This document shows, piece by piece, positions 11,404 to 23,657 of a stretch of DNA of 64,000 bases. This DNA is from Neoscytalidium dimidiatum. Lineage: Eukaryota > Ascomycota > Dothideomycetes > Botryosphaeriales > Botryosphaeriaceae. The position numbers and the translations under genes are program-made. The stretch is taken from assembly GCA_037367355.1 (NCBI GenBank), contig CM074695.1, forward strand, positions 1,364,001 to 1,428,000, read 5' to 3'. A model generated the notes under the pieces. It saw only the letters and a list, made by a program, of their open reading frames with translations, searched no databases and was not told the origin of the DNA. The stretch's first letter is position 1. Each line of letters opens with the position of its first letter.

Positions 11404-12441
11404 CTTTTTGATACGCTGAAATCACTTCAAAATGGTTGGATTGGCTTCTTCAACAGGCGTATATTTGCGAAGGAGGCTGAACGTATAGACAAAATAAAAA
11501 GACGCCTCATAACGCATCTCGCACCGGCGTTAACACCAGAAGTCCGAAGAGCCCCTGGACAGGCATGTAGTGGCACGTCACGTGCCCGGTTATCCGAAAT
11601 GATTTTAATTCCGTCCTAAAGTCCGAACGAGATGTTGTATAGTAGCCGGGGGGTTGGTATTGCCAAGAAAAATTCATGCAAGGAGGACGTGGCGTGAGAG
11701 GTTTGCTGGAGCAAACCCAGTCGCCAGCCTGCCGCCTGAGCCCAGATCGTATCATGCTACCCTACCCTGCGAGCGTGGAACCGGGCAGGATGGAGGGCCC
11801 ACAGAAAATCCTACAGAGCATTTTTTGCGCATTTCCTCTTGATTGGTCCGTGTGAAGCCAGTACCAGCTTATCTGCTCAAGCAAATGGGGAAACGGAGAA
11901 CCGGGTCCGGAACTTGCAACGGAAAGAGGGAAGTGTCAATTATTGAAGTGATATGCGGTGTACCCACCAAACGCGCTTACAGGAATCCCGAAGAAGGTGG
12001 TATTTGCATAGGACGCGCCTCTAGCAAGACGCTCTCTCAGCGTGACAAAGCGAGCCAGCAGCTTTGACAATCACAAAGCTGCGGAGATCAATTTACGAGG
12101 TTATGGATTGGCCCCTGTTCCAGCCGGTGAAAAGGGACCTTAAACGCGCATGATAGCAGCGAAAGTGGATATGTGAACTGCAATGACATAGGAGTAATTT
12201 GAATCACGGAGACGCGTCTGTTAGTGGAGAGGGGCGCCTTGGCGAGAAGGCTTGAATCATCCCTGATCACACTTTGGCTGAATCTAGAGCAGGGCGAGAA
12301 AGTCCTTCTCGAAACCCAAAATCGACATATTCTCAGACTTCACTTTTGCAGACCAAGTTTCAAGAGGGACCGAGAGACCAATATGCAGTAATTTTTGCTA
12401 TCATTGACGGATACGCCGACAATTCACATAGGATCAAGAGT
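11404..12441. other. intergenic, 1.0 kb
   Basis: Promoter of the transporter (minus strand, from 11404 upward) and 3' flank of the oxidase. Small frames on both strands lack any domain. No motif beyond scattered short repeats was seen. Confidence 0.4.
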
Positions 12442-14179
12442 TCAGAGCCGGGAAGATTTCGCCGCTCCCTCATCAGGCCAGAAGGGCTGGTACCAGCGGA
12501 ACCAGTTGTCCGGATCGTACTGCTTCTTCAACGCACGTAGCTTCTTAAGTCTCCACTCATCGTACCCGTACATAGCCTCGACCGGGTCGTTGACATTGGT
12601 GCCATGACCGTAATTCGAGTACTGCTGCAGGCGGCCATAGCCAGAGACCTCGATGAGCCTCTTCTTCCAGCGGTTTAGCCAATCATTCGAGGAGGCCTCG
12701 CGCTCGAGATCCTTCAAGGAGACCTGAAGCAAGCTGTGGTTCTTGGTCAGTAAATGCGGACACTTGAGAGCACTGGCTCGTAGGCTTACAGGAAGATATC
12801 AGAGCCGTGACGCCACGGGAACGCAGTTGCATTGTCCGGAATCTCCTTGGTTCGTTTGTGCGAGAAGGCCTCAAACATCACGAGGATGCGCGTATTACCC
12901 TTCGCCTCTAGCCTCATCACCTCCTCGTAAAGCTGTTCCATAGCGTCAAGGTCGAAGTGGTTGGCACTGACGGCGGAGAAGATCTTGTACGGGTAGACAT
13001 TCCATGTATCCGGATTGCCCAGATACTGCGTGTTCAGCCCCTGGTAAGCGACCCAGGGGAGCTCAGACCATTCCACCGACTTCAACGTGACAGCTATTGG
13101 ACCGATCGCCTCGAATTGGGAGATGCACTCCTTCGCCTCGTCTTTCGGGCCAGACCAGACGGCGTTCAGAATGATCACGTTCTGCGGTTTACCTGTGAGC
13201 ATTTTCCTGGGATAGCGGAGGGGAGGGGTAAGAGGCAGTAAGACAAACCTCAGCACCAGAAGCAGCCTTCTTGGACCAGATGATGAAGCAAGCAAGGTTC
13301 GGATGCATGTCGGGAACCAGACGATTCATCACGGTGAACAATTGTCGGACCTTGTCGACGCCGATCTCGAAATCCCAGCTGTGGTGGATTCCACCATGCG
13401 GCTGGGGATAGACCCTGAAGGTGGCCTCGTACACGATGCCAAAGTTGTGGCCCGCGCCGCGCATTGCCCAGAACAAGTCCTTGTGCTCGTTTTCTGACAC
13501 ATTGATGATGGACCCATCCGCAAGTACAAGCTTGCAGGAGACCATATTGTCACTCAAGTATCCGTACTTGCCCTGCAAGCGGCCAATGCCTCCGCCCAAG
13601 GCTACGCCGATGAGACCCGTGGTAGGACATGAACCGATGCCTTTAGAGTCGCAAGCCGGTCAGCGCGCCGAAAACAGATTCTGGCATGTCCCCACAACTC
13701 ACCGAGCTCTCGCTTCCTGTCGTGAATGAACTTGGCAAAATCACCGCTGTAAACACCACCACCGGCTGTGACCAGCTCATTCTCCGGGTCGTATGTAAGG
13801 TGGTTGATTGTTCGCATGTCGACGACAATGCCGTCCTGCAGAGCCTTCATGTAATTGGTGACGCAGTGACCACCGCTTCTGGCAGTGCAGCCAATGCCAC
13901 GCATGTGCGAATAGCGCACTGTGTTCGCCACATCCTTCTCATTGGCGGGATGAACAGCAGCGATATACGTCTGAGCTGAAGTCAGAGCCAACCCACTCAA
14001 TTCGTGCCACAAATTTGAAGACGTACCGGACGGCCGTACTCGGTGAACCGGGCGTAGGAGTCTTTGAATCCCTTGGTCCCCGGAAGGTACACTTTTGCTT
14101 TCTCAGAAAGCAGGCGGCTCAATTCAGCCTGGACTGAAGCGGCCAGATACTGCTTGTTGTTGACAAGCTCTTGAGACAT
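12442..14179 (-). CDS. FAD-linked oxidase, berberine-bridge-enzyme (BBE) type
   Basis: Five exons: 14027-14179, 13703-13970, 13257-13640, 12790-13192 and 12442-12733, giving 499 residues with all phases consistent. The PCMH-type FAD domain holds ARSGGHC (His86, the usual 8-alpha-histidyl FAD link) and GSCPTTG (Cys145, aligned with the cysteine that makes the second covalent bond in bicovalent family members). The C-terminus ends with the BBE substrate-domain signature, KKQYDPDNWFRWYQPF. Such enzymes oxidise or cyclise small molecules with O2. There is no clear signal peptide, so it is probably intracellular. It is divergent from the PKS across a 702-bp shared promoter, strong context for tailoring of the polyketide. 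The fourth intron splits Leu codons right after GSDIF. Confidence 0.92.
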
Positions 14180-14881
14180 TGCGGGACAGTGTGGGCAATT
14201 TGCACCTTGCTAATGACGAATGATGGAAAATTTTTGTATCTGACAGATTCACCTTCTGCGGACGGCTCTTGCCCACCTTGGAGAGCAAAGCATAAATACA
14301 GGATGGAAATTCCGTTAAAATTGATTGCGTAGGGCTCGCTTTTTTTCCGCGGCTGACATTCACGTGACGAGAGTCATTCTCAACCGGCTTTCCGAAGCCA
14401 TGTTTCCGAGCCTCATCGCCGGGTTTGGTACTCCTCCGTTATCTCGGAAGATCTCCCTGATAAGAGAATTGTCTTTTCGAATTCAGGTGCACGTTGCAAC
14501 CGAAGGATTCGGCGTCGTATCATTCGGTAATGTTGCGGATACTCACAACAAGTGCCCTACATCTCGGAATACTGCAAATGTGGGACCAGAGTGCCTGTTC
14601 GTGGAATCCTCCTGCTCCCACAATGGCCTACCCGAAATAAGATCCGAGACAGCTCCAGTCCTTCGGATGGATTATACTGCACCCGATTGAGGCTTTCACG
14701 TAACGTCATCCGTATCAAAGGCCCTCTTCATCCACTCACGCTGCCTATACAAATCAGGCCAGGAAAGCACTTCAGAGCTCAAGGCTTTGCATTTACCTCC
14801 ATTGTGCTGATAGAGGTCTTCTTTTCTCTTCTTTTCCTCAACGAAGATTGAAGACACAATTCGAAATCCTGCTGGGACGCC
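14180..14881. promoter_or_regulatory. bidirectional oxidase/PKS promoter
   Basis: 702 bp between the divergent oxidase and PKS starts. A TATA-like TATACAAA lies at 14746-14753, 129 bp before the PKS ATG. On the other strand TATTTAT (14292-14298) lies about 115 bp before the oxidase ATG. CTCGGAA occurs at 14443-14449 and 14563-14569, and on the minus strand at 14404-14410. Three copies in 166 bp make it a candidate binding site for one of the cluster regulators. Confidence 0.5.
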
Positions 14882-17800
14882 ATGGATATTGCTATTGTTG
14901 GCATTGGGGCAAGGCTGCCTGGAGACGACTCCACCCCGAAAGGGTTCTGGGACCTTCTTGTCAAGGCTCGCTCAGCTCAAAGCGAAGCACCGAAGTCTCG
15001 ATACAACGCCAGAGCATTCTACCATCCGGACCCAGACAGGGCGGGCTCAGTAAGCAACTCCATTCCTGAAATGGCTGCATTCGATGTAGCACTAATAGGA
15101 CGTAGACGCCCGTTACGACAGGCCACTTCCTGAAGCAAGATCCTGGTGCCTTCGACGCACCATTTTTTTCAATCACGCCAGCGGAAGCCAAAGCCATCGA
15201 TCCGCAGCAAAGACTCCTTTTGGAAGTCGCGTACGAAGCTCTTGAGAATGGTGAGATATTGGAGCAAATTTCCTAAAGACCTACCCGAGAGGCTGACAGA
15301 ATTTCTTTTGCAAAAGCCGGTCTCCGCATCGATGATCTGAAAGGCTCCAAGACGTCATGTTACGCGGGAAACTTCACCGGCGACTATAGAGATCTAACCA
15401 TGCACGATAACGAAGGGCATGGCCTGTACACGGCAACCGGTACTCACACCAGCCTGGTTGCCAACCGTGTATCATGGTTCTTCGACCTGGCTGGGCCAAG
15501 CGTCACGATGGACACGGCGTGCTCGGCGAGCTTGACTGCTTTCCATCTCGCCTGCCAAGGCATCCGCAACGGGGAAGCAGATATGGTGAGTCTCTTGCCA
15601 TGTTCTTACATCTTTCCCCGCCTTCCATGCGCTGACACTTGAGCCGACGCGTAGAGTCTCGTCGCCGGCACCCACCTGATCCTGGGCCCAGATTCAACGC
15701 TCCTGCTCAGCGCAGGCAGAATCCTCTCTCCCCAGGGGACATCCAAAGCCTTTGACCACCGTGCCGACGGGTACGGGCGTGGCGAAGGCGTCGGGGTGGT
15801 CGTGCTCAAGCCGCTACACGCGGCGCTGCGCGACAAGGACACGATCCGCGCCGTAGTGCTGGGCTCTGCGGCGAACCACAACGGGCGGACGCCGAGTCCC
15901 AGCCAACCGAGCTCGGCGGCGCAGATGGCGCTGATACGGGCGGCGTACGAGCAGGCGGGCATCCCGCCGTCGCGCTGCGGGTTCGTGGAGGCGCACGGCA
16001 CGGGCACGGCTGTGGGCGACCCGCTAGAGACGGCCGCCATTGCGGAAACGCTGGGAAAGGACCGGACGTCTGATCTGTACGTCGGGTCGTCCAAGACGAA
16101 CATTGGCCACCTAGAGAGTGCGGCTGGTATGGCTGGCCTGATTAAATGCATCTTAGTTGTGGAGAAGGGGGTCATACCTCCAAATATCTGGTCAGTTCTC
16201 TCCCCTTTGTCCCAGCCTTCCCATCTCTTTCCGTCCAAATTACCTTTTCCCCACTCCCATTGCTCCAAACTCTGACACTTTCTCAACAGGTTCGAGAAGC
16301 TCAATCCTAGAATTCACCTCCCGGACCACGTAAGGTATGATATGCTCACCTGATCTCTTTGATCCCCATCCTGTTCCACTCATCAATATTCGCAGCACTG
16401 ACACACGACAGATTCCCACCACCCCCGTGCCGTGGCCGGACAACGGCGCCCGCATCGCCAGCGTCAACTCATTCGGCTTCGGCGGCGCCAACGCGCACGT
16501 CATCATCCAGGACGCCTACCACTTCCTGCGTGAACGGGGTCTCTTCGGGCTGCACCAAACAGACATCCAACCCAAGCTCCCCGAAACGACCGTGCCTAAC
16601 GGCATCAACGGCCACACGAACGGCCATACGAACGGCCATACGAACGGCATCAACGGCCACTCAAACGGTACCGGCGCCACCAACGGCCATACCAACGGGT
16701 CCAACGGCGTCAACGGTGCCAGCAGCAAACCACCAGCTCACCCCAAACTGCTCGTGCTCTCGGCGCAAGACAAGCAAGGAACGGAGCGGCTGAGCAAACA
16801 ACTCGCCGCCTACCTCGCCCGCAAGCGCGGGCAGCGCCAAAACGACGACGACGACGACGACGACGACGAAGAAAACGCCCGCCTCCTCGACAACCTCGCC
16901 TACACGCTCTCCCGCCGCCGCAGCCGCCTCCTCTGGAAGACCTTCCTCCTCGCGCCCAGCCTCTCCGCCGCGCAAGCCGGTCTCTCGGGCGGGCCCCCCC
17001 TCCGCGGCGCGACGCGCTCCTCGCGCGCCCCGCGCCTCGCCTTCGTCTTCACGGGGCAGGGCGCGCAGTGGCACGCGATGGGCCGCTCGCTGTTCGCGCA
17101 CTACGCCACCTTCCGGCGCTCCGTCGCCGCGTGCGACGACGTGCTGGCGGCGCTGGGGTGCCCCTGGCGCATTCGCGACGAGCTCTTCCGCGACGAGCGC
17201 GACACGCGCGTCAACGAGGCGCAGGTGAGCCAGCCCGTGTGCGTGGCGCTGCAGACGGCGCTGGTCGACCTGCTGGCGCGCGACTTCGGGCTGCGCCCGC
17301 ACGCCGTCGTCGGCCACTCAAGCGGCGAAATGGGCGCCGCGTACGGCGCGGGCGTGCTGTCGCGGCGGGCCGCCGTCGCGCTGGCGTGGCACCGCGGCGT
17401 CTACGCGGCCAAGGTCGAGGAGGCGCGCGACCTGGACGGCACGATGCTGGCGGTGCGGGCGGGCGGGGACGCCGTGCTGCCGTGGCTGGAGAAGCTGGGG
17501 AAAGGGGGCCGCGGCGGTATGGCGGTGGTGGGCTGCTTTAACAGCCCGCAGAACTGCACTGTGTCGGGTGATAGGACCGCGCTGGAGGAGCTGCGGGTGG
17601 CGCTGGAGGCCGAGGGCATCGGGTCGACGCCGCTGAGGGTGGGTGTCGCCTATCACTCGCCGCACATGCGGCGCATCGCGGCGGAGTACGAGGAGGCGAT
17701 TGCTGAGGCAGTCAAAGGCGAGACACCGCCGTCGTCCGCGTCCGGGGTCCCCTTCTTCTCGTCCGTCACGGGCAAGCTGCTGCCGCCGGCCGAGCTGGGG

Positions 17801-20800
17801 CCTTCGTACTGGGTGCGGAACCTGGTGTCGTCCGTCAACTTCACCGGGGGCGTGCAGGCAATGCTGCAGAGCGCAAGGGAGGGAGATGACGGCTCCTCTG
17901 GCGCGCCTTTCGTCGACGCCTTCGTCGAGGTTGGGCCGCACTCGGCGCTGAAGACGTACCTAGCCGAGATCTGCGCGGGAGAGAGCGCGCCGCTCAGCAT
18001 CCCCTACACGACGCTGCTGCGGCGCAAGACCGACGCCGTCGAGACGCTCATGACGGCCATGGGCGAGCTGTGGTGCCTGGGCGCCGACGTCGACCTCGCG
18101 CGCGTCAACCTGGCCGACCCCGGCGCCAGGATGCTCACCGACCTGCCGCCCTACCCCTTCAACCACTCCTCCTCATACTGGGCCGAGTCGGCCCTCACGC
18201 GCCAGTACCGCTTCCGCGAGCACCCGCGGTCCGACCACCTCGGCGTGCGGTTCGCCGGCGCGGTGACGCCACAGTGGAGGAACTTCCTCAAGCTGCGCGA
18301 AAACCCATGGCTGGAGCATAGCAAGGTAAGCTGATAGACTGTAACCCGCAAAGAGGGAGAAGAGGTAGTAGGCAGACATGGCCGGAGGCTGACTGAAGAT
18401 GTATAGGTCAATTCGGAAATCGTGTACCCGCGCGCCGGATTCGTGGTGATGGGTAAGTCGAAGCAGCCCCCTTGGACGGCGGCATGATATTAGGAAGACC
18501 GAATAACTGACGGACACGTGAATCTCTCCAGCCATCGAAGCCATGCAGCAGCTCGCCGACCTCAACGAGGAGCCCATCGTGGCCTTTGAGCTGCGCGACA
18601 TCGCCTTCTCCGCCACCGAGCTGCGCATCCCCTCCGAAGACCGCAGCGTCGAGGTCATGACGCAGGTGCAGCCCCCCTCTTCAAAGGCAACCGCCAGCAG
18701 CAGCAGCTCCTGGGCCGACTTCACCATCGTCTCGCGCTCCGCCGCAGACGAAGACTGGCAGCCTCAATGCCACGGCAAGATCCGCGCCGTCCGCTCGTCC
18801 GCGCTGAACACCCCTACCGCGCAGACCGAAGCCCGCTGGGAGCACAAGCGGCTGGCGGAGGCGCACAACGGCGCGCTTACCGCCTGCACGCGGCCCTTCC
18901 CGGCCTTCTACGAAGCCTTGGCCACCTCAGGGGCTGCCAGCAGTCGCGAGTACGGCCCCGTCTTCCGCAGCCTGCGCGGCGTGCACCTGGGAGATGGGTG
19001 CGGGCGCGCCATCGCGCGTGTGCCGGACACCGCGAGCACGATGCCGCACGGCTTCGAGTACGGTGCAAGAATAATCCATCCGGCGGCTCTAGACGCGTTG
19101 CTTGCGCAGATGCTGGCGCCCGCGCTGATGAGGCCCGGGGACGCGCTCGCGGACATGCTGCCTGCAGCGCCGGTGGCCGTGGACCGGCTGTACGTTGCGG
19201 CGGAAGCTGGGGTCGGGAGCCCGGGTAAGGAGTTCGATGTCTTCTCCAAGGCGGAGAGAGAGGCGGGACGGAAGGTGTCCGTGTACGCGCTGCAGGCGGC
19301 GTCGCCCGTGCCGGCCGTCATCGTGGAGGGCGTACGGGTTGAGGTCAATGGGCGCAAGGAGGAGGGGGAGGCTGGTGGGAGCAGCAGCAGCCTCTGCCTC
19401 AAGACGGCCTGGCGCGAGGATGTCGACCTCCTCACGGCGCCGCAGGCGACGCGCGCAATCCTCGAGCGTGCTGAGCCCGACGCCTTTGATGGCGCGCACT
19501 ACGCCATGCTTGACCTGGTTGCCCTGCCATACATCCGCGATGCCGTCGAATGGCTCGCGCGCGATGGCAAGCCGTACGAGGTGCCCGAGGAGGCCGACTT
19601 CCTCCGGCTCTTCCACGCGTGGATGGTCGACAAGCTGCGCGAGAAGGCGGCGCTGGAGGCAGATCTGGCGACTCTGCAGGCGCGGGCGGACGCTGCTGTG
19701 GGCGAGCTGGTGAAGAGCGAGGCTGGCGTCGTCACGGTTGAGCTGATTCGTAGGGTCGGCGAGAATCTGCGCGGAATCATGACGAGGGAAGTCGAACCGT
19801 TGCAGGTGATGCTGGAGGGCGGGCTGCTGTACGAGTACTAGTAAGTCAGAAGACAAACGAAAAGGAAGTTGAGGGGAAAGGGTTTTTGAATACTCACCCA
19901 CACTCCTTGACTACCTCCTCCCTCTCCCTCATTGGACAATTTTATACTGACAGACCTCACTCTCCAGCCGCGTCGGCCTCGGCACCAGTTTCAACAGCAA
20001 CGTCGCCGAATACATGGGCCTCCTCGCGCACAAGGGCGCCGGGCAGCTGCGCATCCTCGAGGTCGGCGGCGGCACGGGCGGCACGACGCGCCGCATCCTT
20101 GACGCCATCAGAGACGACACGGGCGTGTCCAAGGTCGCCAAATACGTCTTCACCGACGTCTCGCCCGGCTTCCTCGGCAACGCGGCGACCAACTTCGCGC
20201 GCGACGCGGCGGTGCTGGACTTCCGCACGCTCAACATCGAGGAGGACCCGCTGGCGCAGGGGTTCGAGGCGGAGAGCTTCGATGTGCTGGTTTGTGCCAA
20301 CGTGCTGCACGCGACGCACCGCATTCGAGACACGCTGCGGCGCTGCCGGGCGCTGCTGAAGCCGCGCGTGGGCAGGCTCGTGCTGGCCGAGCTGACCGAG
20401 AACCCCGTCTTCATGGGTCTGATGATGGGGCCCCTGCCAGGCTGGTGGTTGGGCGAGGAGGACGGCCGGCATGGTGGACCCATCATGACGGCGGCGGATT
20501 GGGACGCCGCGCTGAAGGACGCCGGCTTCACTGGGGTCGACCTGCATGTCCGCGGCGACAGGAATTCCGGAGAGGGCAGTCCCACGGCTTTGATCGTCTC
20601 GACGAGGGATGATGACGATGATGAGCAGCCCGCCGTCAAGAAGAGCGCGGTCTGCTTGCTGGTGGAGGATGGTTCGGAGGCCAAGGTATGCGCCGGAGCT
20701 CTCCAGTCTCTCCTTGCGGATCGCGGAGAGAAAGCGTCAATCCTGCCGTGGGCCACTTTGTCGCCGTCCGCCGTGCGTGGCTCCTACTGCGTCTGTCTCG

Positions 20801-23657
20801 TCGGATTGCAGAAGCCTTCCACAATCGACCTCTCAGCAGACGAGGTAGCCAAGGTCAATGACCTGCTCGCTAGCGCCGCAGCCGTGTGCTGGGTCACGAA
20901 AAACGGCTCACCACACCCCTTGACCAGCCTGATCACCGGCACCGCCCGGAGCGAAGGAGACAGCGATGCCAAAGAGGTCATCACCGTGAGCCTCGACCAA
21001 GTCAATGACACAGCAAGCGTCGACCGGCTGGCAGAGCTCGTCTTGCGCCACCAACTGAGCAACAACCAGACGCCCCACGACACCGAATACACCATCAGCC
21101 ACGGCATCGTGCGCATCCCACGCGTCACTGAGGCCGCTCCGCTGAACGGCGCGCTCGCCGCCGCGCAGAATAAGGCTGACGCGCAGCCCGTCGTCCTCTC
21201 CCAGACGACGGCACCCCTGACGCTGGCCATCGGCACGCCGGGCCAGCTCGACACGCTCCATTTCGTGCACGCCGACGCTTCTTACTCCTCGTCCACGCTG
21301 CCAGCGGGCTGGATCGAGATCGAGGTCGTCGCCGCGGGTGTCAACGCGCGGGACGTCGCCGTCGCGGCGGGCACGATCGAAGACCAGGACGGCGACGGCG
21401 CACTCGGCCTCGAGTGCAGCGGGACGGTCGCCCGCGTGGGCGATGGCGTGGCAACTTTCCGGAAGGGGGACCGCGTCGCGGCGCTCGCCCGCGGCGGCGC
21501 GCTGGCCAAGTACGTGAGGGTGCCCGCGGGCATGGCGCTGCCGCTGCCGCTGCGGGCCGGTCTTGCGTTCGAGGACGCGGCGGCTTTCGTCTTGGCGTAT
21601 GCCACTGCGTACCATGCGCTCGTGCAGGTCGCCAGGCTGCAGCGTGGCGAGAGCGTTCTCATCCATGCAGCGGCTGGGGCCGTTGGACAGGCGGCGATCG
21701 TGCTGGCGCAGAGGCGGGGCGCCGAGGTGTTCGTCACCGTGGGGTCGGAGGAGAAGAGGAGGCTGCTGGTGGAGGAGCACGGCGTGCCTGGAGATCGTGT
21801 ATTTGGCAGTCGCGATCAGGCGTTTGCCAAGGGCGTGGTGAGGATGACGGGTGGTAGGGGCGTCGGTAAGTGCACACAGGCTGATATGGAGAAATTGCAG
21901 CAGGGAGGGCTAACGCGGTTGCTTAGACGTCGTGCTTAACTCGCTGGCTGGGGAGTCGAGGAGGCTGTCGTGGCACTGTCTTTCGGATTTTGGCCGCTTC
22001 CTTGAAATAGGTGAGTGCTCTCCCTTTTTCTTTTATACGCCGTAACAATTTGGGCGTAGACTCACGAATTTCAAACAGGCGGCACAGAGGCCGGCCTCGA
22101 AGCACTGCCCTTGCTCAAGAACCGATCGTACATCGGCATCGACATGTACGAGCTCATCAAGAAACCGAATAAGGTTATAGCGTCCATCATGGACGGTGTA
22201 TCGGAGTTACTGCAAAGCGGCGCTGTCAAGGTTGCGAAGCCGTTATCCGTATACGGTGCCGGGTAAGTCCCAACTCGCCACGGAAATGCTGATAAGTGGA
22301 AAATAGGAAAGAAAGCTGACTCAAACCACCAGGAAAATCGAGACGGTCTTCGCTTACATGCGGACGGGCGAGCACATGGGCAAAACCGTCATCAAGATGT
22401 CAACGGACGATCAAGTCATGGTAAGCCGCAAACCCATCTCTGCTCATTAACGAGTTGCACAGAATCTCACCTTTTCAATAGTACACCCCGTCTCCTCCAC
22501 GCATTAACTTACATCAAGACGCAACATACGTTTTCGCTGGCAGCCTCGCCGGAGCCGACCGCGCACTGTCGCGTTGGCTGATCTCAAGAGGTGCGCGGCA
22601 GCTCGTCTTCCTGTCCGGCAGCGCCGCCAACCACAAGACCGACGAGGCATACGCACGTAGCCTCAGCGCCGAACACGATGGACTCCAGGCCGCCGCCATC
22701 ATCTGCGATGTCGCCGATAAGGCCTCTTTAAACAAAGCGCTCCAAAGCATCCAAGGGTCGCTCCCTCCCATCAAGGGAGTTATCGTCGGCGCAATGGTGA
22801 CGGAGGAGAATGAGGAGTCGCAGGCGCAGCCAGCCAAGCAGTTCAGTGCGGCTACCGCCCGCCAGATGCGCATCTCCTACAATCTGCATGACGCGCTGAG
22901 CGCTTCCGCACTCGATTTCTTCGTCCTGCTTTCCTCCGGCCATAGTGCCCCAGGACTGGCCGCCTTCCACGACGCCCTGGCTCAGCAGCAGAACCACAGC
23001 AGCGGTAGGACTCTCTCGGTCTCCCTTGGCCTGGTGGGCGACAACACCAACAGCGGCCTACGCGAAGCACCGCGCCTCCGCGACGTCGAGACGGCAATCG
23101 AAGCGGCGCTGTTGAGCGAGCAAAAGAGCAACAACGCCGCCGCCATCACCATCATCAGCCTCCCCGCAGCCTCCGCCTCCACCACCACTACCACCACCAC
23201 CCCTCTCCGCTCCCCCCGCCTCGGCGCCCTCCAGCGCCGCCTCGACCTCCTCGCCCACGCCTCCTCCACCACCGCCGCTAACGACGCCACCTCCGCCTCC
23301 ACCGAAACCCTCAGCGCGACCCTCACCCGCCTCGCCGTCAACCCACCACCTTCCTCTTCCTCCGACAACAACAACAACACCGACGACAGCACCACTTCCG
23401 CCGCGGCGTCCGTCGTGACGCAGCACCTGCGCGCGCGGCTGGCGCGCCTGATGCTCGTGCCGGCCGAGGAGGTGGACCCGCAGCGGCCGCTTGGCGCGTA
23501 CGGCGTCGACAGCCTGGTCGCGGCCGAGCTGCGCAACTGGCTGCGCGCCGAGACGGGCGTCGACGTCGGCGTCGCCCGCCTCACCGGCGCGGACGTGCCG
23601 ATCGCGCGGGTGGCGTGGGACGTCGCGCGGGAGAGGGCGAAGGGTAAGAAGGAGTGA
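14882..23657 (+). CDS. highly reducing type I polyketide synthase, KS-AT-DH-cMT-ER-KR-ACP
   Basis: Thirteen exons: 14882-15049, 15106-15250, 15317-15585, 15655-16190, 16290-16329, 16412-18325, 18407-18452, 18532-19840, 19968-21865, 21927-22010, 22079-22262, 22333-22420 and 22482-23657, about 2618 residues. KS has Cys173 in DTACSAS, EAHGTGT and [12 protein letters not shown] has GHSSGE (Ser689). DH has WLEHSKVNS near 1019-1027, with Ser where the catalytic His is expected, but keeps Asp1227. cMT has LEVGGGTGG near 1506. ER has HAAAGAVGQ near 2042. KR (about 2242-2400) has AGSLAGAD in place of GGLGGLG and lacks the Tyr block after LLSS (2378-2379). ACP has GVDSL (Ser2571). No thioesterase or reductase release domain is present. 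The KS-AT linker carries NGHTNG repeats and an Asp-rich run. Exons are GC-rich. KS, AT, cMT, ER and ACP look functional; KR and perhaps DH do not. Confidence 0.95.
16594..16719 (+). repeat. in-frame NGHTNG-type repeat in KS-AT linker
   Basis: Tandem 12-15 bp units such as AACGGCCATACG encode a run of NG(H/I)(T/N) units in the PKS linker. A second simple stretch of GAC codons at about 16842-16867 encodes an Asp run just downstream. Both lie between the KS and AT domains where length variation should be tolerated. Confidence 0.8.
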
